A DNA stretch of 64,000 nucleotides from Bacteroidia bacterium (GTDB lineage: Bacteria; Bacteroidota; Bacteroidia; Bacteroidales; UBA932): contig SABC01000003.1 in assembly GCA_009929175.1 (NCBI GenBank), positions 39,685 through 103,684 of the forward strand. Direction: 5' to 3'. The translations under genes and the position numbers were made by a program. The notes beneath the pieces were generated by a model. It made no database searches, was not told the DNA's origin, and saw only the letters and a program-made list of their open reading frames with translations. Below are positions 1 to 8,574 of the stretch, piece by piece; within the stretch, counting starts at the first letter, position 1; every line of letters starts with the position of its first letter.

Positions 1-122
1 CTCCCATGAAGTATGCTATAGGCAGCCTTAACGCAGGTGGCAGCAAATTCAGGGTCACCCTCTTTGTGAAAACACAACAGAACGGCAATTTCATCCAGCA
101 ACTGAGGATAGAAAAAGAATAG
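1..122 (+). CDS. 3' end of an unrecognised protein (partial)
   Basis: An open frame runs in from the window edge (complete codons from position 3) and ends at TAG 120-122. It encodes about 39 residues, rich in alternating polar and hydrophobic positions, ending in LRIEKE. The composition (SKFRVTLFVKT) suggests a beta-strand C-terminus, but nothing identifies a family. It converges with the response regulator gene that ends at 154. The rest of the gene lies outside the window. It could be a chance frame, but the short distance to the next stop and the otherwise dense coding make a real gene end likely. Confidence 0.5.
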   Translation, partial: PMKYAIGSLNAGGSKFRVTLFVKTQQNGNFIQQLRIEKE

Positions 123-153
123 ATATAACCTCCAAAATAAGAACCTTTTGGCT

Positions 154-1317
154 CTATCTGAATATTGGTTTTGCGTAGGCTGTCACGTCGTCTCGGGTGA
201 TGATATTATTACTCAAAATCATCAGCCTTTCCACTACATTCCTTAACTCCCTTATGTTGCCTGTCCATTTGTAACCCGAAAGTTCCTCTATCGCTCCCGG
301 TTCAATATCCCTTTGGGGCATTCCACTCTCTATTGAAATCTGCTCAAGGAAATGACGTGTGAGCAGGGAAATATCTTCGCGTCTTTCGCACAACGGGGGT
401 ACGTGGATTATTATGACACTAAGCCTGTGGTAAAGGTCTTCCCGGAAGGTACCTTTGGAAATCTCCTCGGTAAGGTTCTTGTTTGTTGCAGCAATAACCC
501 TCACCCTTACATTTATATCCTTGTCGCTTCCCACCCTGGTGATTTTATTCTCTTGCAAGACCCTCAGGACTTTTGCCTGGGCAGCGAGACTCATATCACC
601 TATCTCGTCCAGGAATAGCGTGCCACCGTCTGCCTGCTCGAACTTACCCTTATGCTGTTTTACAGCCGAAGTGAATGCTCCCTTCTCGTGACCGAACAAT
701 TCACTCTCTATCAGCTCTCCGGGGATTGCCGCACAGTTGACTTCAATGAAAGGCATTGTATTACGAGGGCTTTTTTCATGCAGCCACCTTGCTACCAGCT
801 CTTTACCAGTACCATTAGACCCTGTTATCAAAACTCTTGCCTCTGTCGGGGCAACGCGGTCAATCATCTCTTTAATGCGCGTGATAGCAGGTGATACTCC
901 CACTATTTCGGGAATCCTGGAGACTCTCTTCTTAAGTATTTTGGTCTCCTTCACAAGGTTGGTCCGGTCAGTTGCGTTCCTTAATGTAATCAGTATCCTG
1001 TTAAGGTCCAGAGGTTTTTGTATAAAATCAAAGGCTCCTTTTTTTATACAGTCAACTGCCGAATCTATTGACCCGTGCCCCGAAATCATGATAACCGAAG
1101 AGTCTACCCCCGATTCATTCAATTTATCCAGTAATTCCATACCGTCCATATTGGGCATCTTGATGTCCGAGAAAATAACATCGAAATTCTCTGCAACAGC
1201 CTTTTCCAGCCCCTCGACACCATCGGCGGCAAGAGCAACTTCGTGGCCCTCAAATTCAAGAATCTCTTTCAAGGTATTCCGGATTGATTTTTCGTCGTCA
1301 ATTATCAGCAGTTTCAT
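154..1317 (-). CDS. NtrC-type sigma-54 response regulator lacking a DNA-binding domain
   Basis: 387 aa. Residues 1-120 form a receiver domain with acidic pocket DDE at 7-9, phospho-acceptor D51 (SDIKMPNMDG) and K101. Residues 138-370 form a sigma-54-interacting AAA+ domain with Walker A GSNGTGKE (166-173), loop GAFTSA (213-218), Walker B GGTLFLDEIG (231-240) and a sensor/arginine-finger region FREDLYHRL (291-299). The usual Fis-type helix-turn-helix after the AAA+ domain is missing: the protein stops about 17 residues after the NIRELRNVVERL helix. The sigma-54 contact loop reads GAFTSA rather than the canonical GAFTGA. Without a DNA-binding domain it may activate sigma-54 promoters from solution, as known for some HTH-less members. 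No partner histidine kinase is in the window. It sits 28 bp downstream of the ppx-like gene on the same strand. Confidence 0.93.
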   Translation of the reverse strand: MKLLIIDDEKSIRNTLKEILEFEGHEVALAADGVEGLEKAVAENFDVIFSDIKMPNMDGMELLDKLNESGVDSSVIMISGHGSIDSAVDCIKKGAFDFIQKPLDLNRILITLRNATDRTNLVKETKILKKRVSRIPEIVGVSPAITRIKEMIDRVAPTEARVLITGSNGTGKELVARWLHEKSPRNTMPFIEVNCAAIPGELIESELFGHEKGAFTSAVKQHKGKFEQADGGTLFLDEIGDMSLAAQAKVLRVLQENKITRVGSDKDINVRVRVIAATNKNLTEEISKGTFREDLYHRLSVIIIHVPPLCERREDISLLTRHFLEQISIESGMPQRDIEPGAIEELSGYKWTGNIRELRNVVERLMILSNNIITRDDVTAYAKPIFR

Positions 1318-1345
1318 CTTACGTTGCTTATGTTAATATTCCCTA

Positions 1346-2263
1346 TTATTTAATCTCCTCTGCAAGCTCGGCCATATATCCCTCTTTGAGCGAGTAGGAC
1401 GATTGGTACAATTCGGTGATACCCGCCTTACGGATAATGTGGTCTACAAAAATACTGCCCAGCACCATGTACTCTGCCCTGAGGGGCGACATTCCGGCCA
1501 TTGCAAAACGCTCCTCCTTAGTAGAAGCCAATAATTTTCCATGGAGAGCATAAAATTTTTCCAAAGGGAGCTCTTTTGCCGGAATGGAGAAGTCGTCCTC
1601 GGGATCAATCAGCTCCCTCAGTGTATCAAAAGAGCCCGAAGAGCCAATCATAAGTTTGGGACAATAATGGGTAACCTGTTCGTAAAAAGGTGCCAGCACC
1701 TTATCCAGGTATGCTGTGTATTGGTCTACATCCTTTACGGATACAGGATCAGATGGCGATAACAGCTCCTTAATCCTTATTACTCCCAGTGGAAAGCTAT
1801 CCTTCCAGTAGATTCTCTCTTTGTCGGCAATAATCAGCTCGTTACTGCCTCCTCCTATATCGATCATGAGAACCTTTTCGTTATAAAGCAAAATGGACTC
1901 CCTGATCCCTTTGTATACTAGTTCGGCCTCCCTGTCACCGGAGATAACCTCCACATCAAACCCAAATCTTTCTTCAATCATTTTTGCCATAAGGGGACCA
2001 TTGGAAGAGTCCCTCACTGCCGATGTTGCAAAAGCTTTGATATGGTCTGCCCCTCCCTCAGCATGTACTTCCTTCAAAAGAGTGGCAATCGCCTCAAGGG
2101 AAGAGCTGATTGCCTCGGGTGTAAGTTCACCTCGTTTGAATCCTCCCTGACCAATGTGGGAGCCAACCTTTGCCACTTTTTTTATATCGCACTTACTCTT
2201 TGATACCTGGGCAATAAGAAGGTTAAAAACGTTTGTTCCCAGGTCAAATACCGCAATTTTCAT
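1346..2263 (-). CDS. Ppx/GppA-family phosphatase (exopolyphosphatase-like)
   Basis: 305 aa with an actin-like ASKHA fold. It has the N-terminal phosphate loop FDLGTNVFNLLIA (residues 6-18), the motif ATSAVRDSSNG, and the second phosphate loop MIDIGGGSNELI. These mark the Ppx/GppA family, which hydrolyses terminal phosphates of polyphosphate or the 5'-phosphate of pppGpp. The length equals the two-lobed catalytic core only; the C-terminal HD-like domain of the long E. coli enzymes is absent, as is usual for short Bacteroidota members. Which substrate is used cannot be told from sequence. It is divergent from cmk and its -7 element lies at 2278-2285. Confidence 0.88.
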   Translation of the reverse strand: MKIAVFDLGTNVFNLLIAQVSKSKCDIKKVAKVGSHIGQGGFKRGELTPEAISSSLEAIATLLKEVHAEGGADHIKAFATSAVRDSSNGPLMAKMIEERFGFDVEVISGDREAELVYKGIRESILLYNEKVLMIDIGGGSNELIIADKERIYWKDSFPLGVIRIKELLSPSDPVSVKDVDQYTAYLDKVLAPFYEQVTHYCPKLMIGSSGSFDTLRELIDPEDDFSIPAKELPLEKFYALHGKLLASTKEERFAMAGMSPLRAEYMVLGSIFVDHIIRKAGITELYQSSYSLKEGYMAELAEEIK

Positions 2264-2277
2264 CCAAATAATTTTTA

Positions 2278-2306
2278 CAAAGATAATCCTTTTTTACGTA
2301 TGTTTG
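2278..2306. promoter_or_regulatory. Divergent -7 elements for the ppx-like gene and cmk
   Basis: On the minus strand TATCTTTG (2285-2278) fits the Bacteroidota -7 consensus TAnnTTTG and lies 15 nt before the phosphatase start. On the plus strand TATGTTTG (2299-2306) fits it and lies 15 nt before the chosen cmk start. No clear -33 TTTG was found for either. Confidence 0.45.
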
Positions 2307-2320
2307 TTTTTTGTATTAGA

Positions 2321-3028
2321 ATGGAAAAACGAGAGATCATCATAGCAATCGACGGCCACTCTTCTACCGGCAAAAGCACTTTTGCAAAGGCTGTTTCCAA
2401 AAAATACGGTCTTACTTACGTAGATACAGGAGCCTTGTACAGGGGGGTTACACTTGCAGCCATAAGGGCCGGAGTGGTGGCAGCCTCCGAAGGATCCGGA
2501 GGGAACATCTTGGATACCATCCTTCAAGGCTTATCGTTGGAATTCCGTCCTACGGGAATAGAGAGGGCCAGTGAATTGTATCTGAACGGTGAGAATATCG
2601 AGCACAAGATCAGGTCTCTGGAAGTTGCAGGACATGTCAGCAACATCGCATCGAGGCCTGCTGTCAGGAATTACGTAGACGAAATGCTCCACCAGTATGG
2701 TGTGAAGGGGGGAGTTGTAATGGACGGACGGGATATCGGAACAGTTGTCTTTCCCGATGCTGACCTCAAGATTTTCATGACGGCCGACCCTGCCATACGG
2801 GCAAAACGCAGGTACGACGAACTTGCATCAAAAGGAGAGAAAGCCGATTTCGAAGAAGTTTTAAAAAATGTCATAGAACGTGACCATATGGATGAGACGC
2901 GTGAAACAGCACCATTGCGCAGGGCTACGGATGCCATACTTTTGGACAACAGCTATATGACCCAAGAAGATCAAATGAAATGGATAGAAAAGATATTGGA
3001 GGAAAAATGGGGCTTATCCCCCATATAG
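2321..3028 (+). CDS. cmk: Cytidylate kinase
   Basis: 235 aa. It transfers phosphate from ATP to CMP/dCMP in the cytosol for nucleotide recycling. P-loop GHSSTGKST is near the N-terminus, followed by the NMP-binding segment YVDTGALYRGVT and the motif VMDGRDIGTVVFPDADLK with R and D residues that contact CMP. I chose the ATG at 2321 rather than the in-frame one at 2300, because 2300 lies inside a -7 promoter-like element and the P-loop strand follows the second start directly. The gene overlaps ispH by 22 nt, so the two are probably translationally coupled. Confidence 0.95.
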   Translation: MEKREIIIAIDGHSSTGKSTFAKAVSKKYGLTYVDTGALYRGVTLAAIRAGVVAASEGSGGNILDTILQGLSLEFRPTGIERASELYLNGENIEHKIRSLEVAGHVSNIASRPAVRNYVDEMLHQYGVKGGVVMDGRDIGTVVFPDADLKIFMTADPAIRAKRRYDELASKGEKADFEEVLKNVIERDHMDETRETAPLRRATDAILLDNSYMTQEDQMKWIEKILEEKWGLSPI

Positions 3029-3882
3029 ATGAAAAATCAGGGTTTTGCTATGGCGTGATAAGGGTCGTCAAGCAGGCCGAATCTTTCCTGAAAACCAACT
3101 CCCACCTAAACTCACTCGGATCCATAGTACACAATACCACTGAGGTTTCCAGGCTCAGGGATATGGGAATAAGTGTAATAGACCATGATACACTCAAACA
3201 GATAAAAGATTCCGCCGTACTAATCAGGGCTCATGGGGAACCTCCATCGACCTACTTGACAGCCAAGGAGAACGGGATAAAAATAATCGACTGCACCTGT
3301 CCTGTTGTGCTCAAACTTCAGGAAAGGATCAAAAAGGGATACGAGGAGGTTAAGGAAAAAGGAGGCTCGCTGGTTATATTCGGGAAAAAATGCCATGCCG
3401 AGGTCAACGGACTTTTAGGGCAGGTCAACGGAGATGCACTTGTAGTGGAGTCAAAGGAAGATCTGGCCGGGCTTGATTTCCAAAAACCTATAGTCGTTTT
3501 TTCCCAGACCACCAATGATACAGTCGGGTATGCAAACATTATTGCCGAAATCAAACAACGTGTTGCCGATGCAGGGGGCTCTACGGACAATGTTGTCAGC
3601 CACAATACAATTTGCAGGCAAGTATCGTCAAGGCATCCAAACTTAAAACAGTTTGCAGCAAAAAACGATGTCGTGCTGTTTGTAAGCGGCAAGGAGAGTT
3701 CCAACGGGAAAGTACTTTTTGGAACATGCAAAAACAGCAACCCCAGGTCTTACAAAATCGAGAGCACTTCCGATATTGACCCTTCCTGGTTCAATCCAGG
3801 TGAAACAGTAGGGATATGCGGAGCAACCTCTACCCCCACATGGCAACTGGAAGGGGTTGCAACGTTCATAAAAGGACTTTGA
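3007..3882 (+). CDS. ispH: 4-hydroxy-3-methylbut-2-enyl diphosphate reductase
   Basis: 291 aa. It catalyses the last step of the MEP isoprenoid pathway, reducing HMBPP to IPP and DMAPP with a [4Fe-4S] cluster. The cluster cysteines appear as C14 (SGFCYGV), C98 (DCTCPVV, with C96) and C203 (NTICRQVSSRH). The substrate-side H130/E132 pair is seen in KCHAEVNG, and the closing SSNGKV...GATSTPTWQLE region is intact. The ATG at 3007 places C14 at the position usual for the family; an upstream in-frame start at 2980 would add nine unlikely residues. The gene overlaps cmk and is followed one base later by priA. Confidence 0.97.
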   Translation: MGLIPHIDEKSGFCYGVIRVVKQAESFLKTNSHLNSLGSIVHNTTEVSRLRDMGISVIDHDTLKQIKDSAVLIRAHGEPPSTYLTAKENGIKIIDCTCPVVLKLQERIKKGYEEVKEKGGSLVIFGKKCHAEVNGLLGQVNGDALVVESKEDLAGLDFQKPIVVFSQTTNDTVGYANIIAEIKQRVADAGGSTDNVVSHNTICRQVSSRHPNLKQFAAKNDVVLFVSGKESSNGKVLFGTCKNSNPRSYKIESTSDIDPSWFNPGETVGICGATSTPTWQLEGVATFIKGL

Positions 3883-3883
3883 C

Positions 3884-5893
3884 ATGAGAGGTTCCTTTGC
3901 CAACTTGCTATTCCCGGTAAAACTGACTTTTGAGTTGAGCTACCGGATTCCTCCACCCCTTGAGGGGAAGGTCGTCAGAGGAAGTCATGTTCTGGCCCCG
4001 TTTGGCAACAAGGTTATCACCGGATTGGTAACAAAGGTTTTCGACACACCCCCGGACTTCCAAGGCCTCATCAAGGATATAACGGAAATTGCCGGCACAG
4101 GCGGGGCTTCGGAAAAAGAGATTGCCTTCATTGAATGGATGGCACAATACTATATGTGCACCCCCGGGGAGGTGCTTAAGGCAGCGGTGGGCAACTCTAT
4201 AGATGTAACCCCTCCAAAAATGAGCAACCAAAAAAAAGAAACCTCAAAGCTGGTCAATGAAACCAATAATTGCATCAAAACCGGCAGGTTGACCCGGGAA
4301 CAGACCTATGTGCTGGATTGCTGCCGGAAAAATATAAAAGCAAACATTCCTACTCTCATTAAAGGGGTTACCGGTTCGGGCAAGACCGAAATTTATATGG
4401 AGCTTGCAAAAGAGCAACTATCCCAAGGAAAAAGCGTTCTCTACATGGTTCCGGAGATTGCCCTCAGCAAACAACTCACCGACCGTCTCACGGAACATTT
4501 TGGCAGGCATCTTTTGGTTTTCCACTCAAAGATGACACCGGCTGCCCGCAAAAAGGTAAGGGAAAGTATCCGCAACTACCAGGAACCATCTATAATATTG
4601 GGACTAAGGTCTTCACTGTTCCTTCCTTTCGATGAACTTGGGCTGATTGTCGTGGACGAAGAGCATGACAACAGTTATAAACAGAGTGATCCTGCACCTA
4701 GGTACAACGGCAGGGATGCTGCCCTTATGCTGGCAAGGATCCATGGAGCCGGCATAGTGCTCGGCTCGGCCACCCCATCCCTTGAAAGTATATACAATTG
4801 CCATTCAGGCAGGTTTTCTCTGGTGGAATTAAACCACAAATACCACTCTGCCGGGACAACCACGACAGAGGTGATCGACACCATACGGGAAGGACAAAAG
4901 GGATCCATGGAGGGGCTCTTTTCCCGCAGGACACTCGACGCCATAGGTCAAAGGCTGCAAAAAAACGAACAAGTACTGGTGTTCCGCAACAGAAGGTCTT
5001 ATTCTCCCTTGGTTCAATGCATGTACTGTGGCGACATCCCCTATTGCAACAACTGCAATGTCTCGCTCAATTACCACAAGAAGAGGTCCATCCTAAAATG
5101 CCATTACTGTGAATACGCTATCCGGTACAACACAATATGCACAAAATGCGGCAGGCCCGGACTCAAAGAGCGAGGCTGCGGCACAGAGATGATAGAGGAG
5201 CAGCTTCGATTTTTTTTCCCCGGCTCCAAAGTTGCAAGGTTCGATGCAGAGACTACCTCATCCAAGGTAAACGAAGAAAAATTACTGTCGGACTTTGCCG
5301 CAGGAAACACCGATATACTTGTTGGCACACAGATGATCAGCAAAGGTTTTGATTTTGAAAGACTCACATTGATCGTTCTGGTTCAGGCCGACAGCATGTT
5401 CTCTACAGACGACTTCCGTGCTTCTGAAAAAGCAATGCAGCTGCTTGTCCAGCTTGCCGGCCGGAGTGGCCGCAGGGATACCAGAGGGCATATCATTGTA
5501 CAAACAGCAAGGCCAGACAATCAGGTTTACATTGATTTCGTGGAAGGGGAGGATGGTATGGCGCGCGAACTGCAAGAGAGAAAGGAATTCGGATACCCTC
5601 CGTTTGTAAGGTTGGTGAGAATATCGGTAAAGCACCCTTCGAAAGAGAGGGTCGAAGGATTTTGCGATATTATTGCAAGAAAATTACCCGAATGGGGTGT
5701 CATCGATTTCACAGGTCCTGTTCCTCCTCCCGTAGAAAGGGTTAAACGTGAATATATCCTCAATTTCTGGGTAAAGCTCAAGCGAAATACCGATAGTCCT
5801 ACGATTAAGAGCACAATTTTTGCAGGAATAGAATCCTTGGTTCGGGAAGCAGGCAGAGGAGTGTCTGTCGGTTTTGATCCGGACCCTCTCTAA
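3884..5893 (+). CDS. priA: Primosomal replication restart helicase PriA
   Basis: 669 aa. It is the superfamily 2 DNA helicase that reloads the replisome at stalled forks. In order: an N-terminal 3'-end-binding domain (1-105), a winged-helix/linker region, helicase lobe 1 with Walker A GVTGSGKT (161-168) and DEEH (258-261), a zinc module with eight cysteines (C379, C382, C388, C391, C406, C409, C419, C422) binding two zinc ions, and helicase lobe 2 with the conserved LVGTQMISKGFDF and QLAGRSGRR motifs. It is somewhat shorter than E. coli PriA (732 aa), mostly in the N-terminal half. It starts one base after the ispH stop, so cmk-ispH-priA read as one transcript. Confidence 0.97.
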   Translation: MRGSFANLLFPVKLTFELSYRIPPPLEGKVVRGSHVLAPFGNKVITGLVTKVFDTPPDFQGLIKDITEIAGTGGASEKEIAFIEWMAQYYMCTPGEVLKAAVGNSIDVTPPKMSNQKKETSKLVNETNNCIKTGRLTREQTYVLDCCRKNIKANIPTLIKGVTGSGKTEIYMELAKEQLSQGKSVLYMVPEIALSKQLTDRLTEHFGRHLLVFHSKMTPAARKKVRESIRNYQEPSIILGLRSSLFLPFDELGLIVVDEEHDNSYKQSDPAPRYNGRDAALMLARIHGAGIVLGSATPSLESIYNCHSGRFSLVELNHKYHSAGTTTTEVIDTIREGQKGSMEGLFSRRTLDAIGQRLQKNEQVLVFRNRRSYSPLVQCMYCGDIPYCNNCNVSLNYHKKRSILKCHYCEYAIRYNTICTKCGRPGLKERGCGTEMIEEQLRFFFPGSKVARFDAETTSSKVNEEKLLSDFAAGNTDILVGTQMISKGFDFERLTLIVLVQADSMFSTDDFRASEKAMQLLVQLAGRSGRRDTRGHIIVQTARPDNQVYIDFVEGEDGMARELQERKEFGYPPFVRLVRISVKHPSKERVEGFCDIIARKLPEWGVIDFTGPVPPPVERVKREYILNFWVKLKRNTDSPTIKSTIFAGIESLVREAGRGVSVGFDPDPL

Positions 5894-5908
5894 ATTGAAA
5901 GAATTTTG

Positions 5909-5916
5909 TAAATTTG
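5909..5916 (+). promoter_or_regulatory. -7 promoter element before parA
   Basis: TAAATTTG matches TAnnTTTG exactly and lies 34 nt before the parA ATG, in the 57-nt gap after priA. No matching -33 TTTG was found at the usual distance. Confidence 0.45.
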
Positions 5917-5950
5917 CATGATAGTCCCGCAATAAATCTAAAACCAACAT

Positions 5951-6718
5951 ATGGGAAAAATAATAGCAATAGCCAACCAAAAAGGAGGTGTCGGAAAGAC
6001 AACTACAGCCATTAACCTGTCGGCCTCGCTTGCTGTTCTGGAAAAGAGGGTCCTTCTGGTAGATGCCGACCCGCAAGCTAACTCCACCTCCGGCCTCAAC
6101 TTTGATCCCGACTCAACCTCAAAGCACACCCTATACGAGACCCTTATAGGTTCCAGGGCAATCAACGACATTCTCCTTGAGACAGAAGTTAAAGGATTAA
6201 AGCTTGCCCCCTCCCACATTAACCTTGTTGGTGCCGAAATCGAAATGCTCAACATTCCCGAAAGGGAGCTGGTATTGAAAAAGGCCCTGGAGCCTCTCAA
6301 GGAGCAGTTTGACTATATTATCATAGATTGTTCTCCCTCTTTGGGAATCATTACCATCAACTCCTTGTCGGCGGCAGACTCCGTACTGATACCGGTCCAA
6401 TGCGAGTACTTTGCCTTGGAAGGGCTTGGAAAACTCCTCAACACAGTCAAACTTGTCCAGAACAGACTTAACACTTCGCTCAAGATAGAGGGATTCCTCC
6501 TTACCATGTTTGATGGCAGGACCAGGCATTCAAACCTTGTGGTGGATGAGGTGAGGACACATTTTTCCGACATGGTATTCAAAACCGTAATACAAAGGAA
6601 TGTCAGGTTGACCGAAGCTCCATCGCACGGTAAACCGGTAATACTCCACGATGCCCTCTCCACGGGCACAAACAATTACCTGAATCTTGCAAAAGAGATA
6701 TTAACAAACAACCAGTGA
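5951..6718 (+). CDS. parA: Chromosome-partitioning ATPase ParA/Soj
   Basis: 255 aa. A Walker-type ATPase that forms ATP-dependent dimers on nucleoid DNA and moves ParB-bound origins. The deviant Walker [10 protein letters not shown] lies at residues 10-18, with A' motif [12 protein letters not shown] and Walker [11 protein letters not shown]. There is no N-terminal helix-turn-helix, which is the chromosomal Soj type rather than the plasmid P1 type. It is followed one base later by parB. Confidence 0.97.
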   Translation: MGKIIAIANQKGGVGKTTTAINLSASLAVLEKRVLLVDADPQANSTSGLNFDPDSTSKHTLYETLIGSRAINDILLETEVKGLKLAPSHINLVGAEIEMLNIPERELVLKKALEPLKEQFDYIIIDCSPSLGIITINSLSAADSVLIPVQCEYFALEGLGKLLNTVKLVQNRLNTSLKIEGFLLTMFDGRTRHSNLVVDEVRTHFSDMVFKTVIQRNVRLTEAPSHGKPVILHDALSTGTNNYLNLAKEILTNNQ

Positions 6719-6719
6719 T

Positions 6720-7619
6720 ATGAAAAAATCTGCCTTGGGAAGGGGGCTTGGAGCCCTGCTGTCAGATGCGGACAACATCAATCTCAGCCGTATGAACCAT
6801 ACGGGAGAGATGACACCTGCATCCATTTCCGAAATCCCCATGGATCTTATTGAAACTAACCCTTTCCAACCAAGGAGCAGCTTTGATGCCGGGTTACTGG
6901 AAGAGCTGGCAGATTCCATCCGTACCCTCGGACTCATCCAGCCAATCACAGTCAGGCTTACAGAAAACAACAAATACCAGATAATCAGCGGAGAAAGGCG
7001 TTTCCGGGCTGCCACAATTGCCGGCCTGACCCATATTCCGGCATACATCCGCACTGCCAATGACCAGGGAATGCTGGAGATGGCCATTGTGGAAAATATC
7101 CAGAGGGAAAATCTTGATTCAATAGAAGTTGCCCTCAGTTTCCAACGCCTTATAGAGGAGTGTGACCTTACACAGGAAGAGATGGCCGACAGAGTAGGCA
7201 AAAAAAGGACTACAATTACTAACTACCTCAGGCTGCTAAAACTTCCTGCCGAAATCCAGCTCGCCCTAAGGGCCAAAAAAATTTCTATGGGGCATGCCAG
7301 AGCTCTGTTGGCCCTGGACTCTCCAAAAAAACAGTTGAAACTTTGTGGGGAGGTGATGGATAAAGACTTATCCGTAAGACAAGTAGAGGAGAAAATCCAA
7401 AAAATGACAGGCGGTCCAAGGAATGCAAAAACCGAAGAGGCTCCACTGGAGTTGGACGAATCCTACTTCAAACTTCTTGATTTTCTTGGCAAATACTTTA
7501 ACAACAACATAAGTCTCAAACGTGACGAAAAAAAGGGCACCGGATCAATTACAATCAGATTCAGTGGCGACCAGGAGATCATGAAGTTCATTGACGCCAT
7601 CGAAAAGACAAACCTCTAA
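6720..7619 (+). CDS. parB: Chromosome-partitioning protein ParB/Spo0J
   Basis: 299 aa. It is the centromere (parS)-binding CTPase that spreads along DNA and loads SMC. The start MKKSALGRGLGALLSD is the ParA-interacting tail typical of chromosomal ParB. The CTPase motif region holds ISGERRFRAA and VENIQRENL, followed by a helix-turn-helix (EEMADRVGKKRTTITNYLRLL) and a C-terminal dimerisation domain. Only one base separates it from parA. I did not find a parS palindrome in the window by eye. Confidence 0.97.
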   Translation: MKKSALGRGLGALLSDADNINLSRMNHTGEMTPASISEIPMDLIETNPFQPRSSFDAGLLEELADSIRTLGLIQPITVRLTENNKYQIISGERRFRAATIAGLTHIPAYIRTANDQGMLEMAIVENIQRENLDSIEVALSFQRLIEECDLTQEEMADRVGKKRTTITNYLRLLKLPAEIQLALRAKKISMGHARALLALDSPKKQLKLCGEVMDKDLSVRQVEEKIQKMTGGPRNAKTEEAPLELDESYFKLLDFLGKYFNNNISLKRDEKKGTGSITIRFSGDQEIMKFIDAIEKTNL

Positions 7620-7626
7620 ATCCCAG

Positions 7627-8550
7627 ATGAACCTCCGCCCCTACATAATATCATTCTTATTGACGCTTTTATGCTCAACCTCTTTGATTGCCCAGTTCCA
7701 GGGGCAGATGAGACAGGTTGGTCCTCCGGGGTCTGAGCAACAGCAACAGCAAAACCAGGATACATTATATGCAGGCAGCACAAGGGAGCCCTACTCCCTC
7801 AAGAGGTATTTCAAAAGCCTTGCGGGAAAAGACAGCATGAACATTGCAAGAATGTGGGGAGGTTCACTTTTACTACCTGGCAGCGCGCAGCTATACAACA
7901 AGGAGTACTGGAAGATACCGCTGGTTTATGCTTCAATCGGCGGATTTATGTATGCCGGGTACAAAAACAACCTCAAGTGGCTGGACACACACGAAGATAA
8001 ATACAAGAGCAACCGTAACCTTTTTTATCTTGGAGCTGCCCTCTCATACTGGGGTTCGGTAATGGACGGAGTGGCAAATTTCCGATATCACCAAAGGGTC
8101 TTGCCTGCAAGGGCCTCTCTTTACTCTGCAATGCTGCCAGGACTTGGACAGGTTTACAACGGTGATTATTGGAAAATCCCCATATTCTACGGAGGCTTCA
8201 TAGCCACAGGATACTTCATATCCAGCAACAACGCCCAGTTTAAACGTTACCGGAACATGTACTACCAAACCAGTGATCCTGAGTCAGAAAACTACCAAAA
8301 GTTCAACCCCGAGACAATGAAATATTACATGGACTCCTACCGGAGGTTCCGTGACTATTCGATACTTGCAGGTATGCTGGTTTATGCCCTCAACATTATA
8401 GATGCAAACGTTTTCGCCCATTTCCAGGATTTTGATGTAAGTGACGACCTTTCGGCATCGTTTGCCCCGGGTATGGTGTTGCCAATCAATCCTGGCCTTG
8501 CCTGCAACATAAATCCTGCAGTAGGCTTTCGTCTGAACATTAAATTTTAA
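7627..8550 (+). CDS. DUF5683-family secreted/membrane protein
   Basis: 307 aa. It starts with a signal-type segment (MNLRPYIISFLLTLLCSTSLIAQ), then a Gln-rich linker with five Q in a row. The body contains two similar hydrophobic hairpin units: LLPGSAQLYNKEYWKIPLVYA and, about 85 residues later, MLPGLGQVYNGDYWKIPIFYG. This is the DUF5683 pattern. The family has no assigned function but is regularly found between parB and mltD in Bacteroidota. I chose the ATG at 7627, just past the parB stop, because it begins directly with a signal peptide; an upstream in-frame start at 7591 would sit inside parB. An envelope location is likely. Confidence 0.88.
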   Translation: MNLRPYIISFLLTLLCSTSLIAQFQGQMRQVGPPGSEQQQQQNQDTLYAGSTREPYSLKRYFKSLAGKDSMNIARMWGGSLLLPGSAQLYNKEYWKIPLVYASIGGFMYAGYKNNLKWLDTHEDKYKSNRNLFYLGAALSYWGSVMDGVANFRYHQRVLPARASLYSAMLPGLGQVYNGDYWKIPIFYGGFIATGYFISSNNAQFKRYRNMYYQTSDPESENYQKFNPETMKYYMDSYRRFRDYSILAGMLVYALNIIDANVFAHFQDFDVSDDLSASFAPGMVLPINPGLACNINPAVGFRLNIKF

Positions 8551-8574
8551 CCATTTCAATTAAGAAACCATAGA

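Noticed and set aside
737..1336. Long open frame of 199 codons on the plus strand opposite the response regulator
   Set aside because: It is a shadow of the response regulator gene on the other strand: serine/arginine-rich, no recognisable motif and no promoter or ribosome-binding site.
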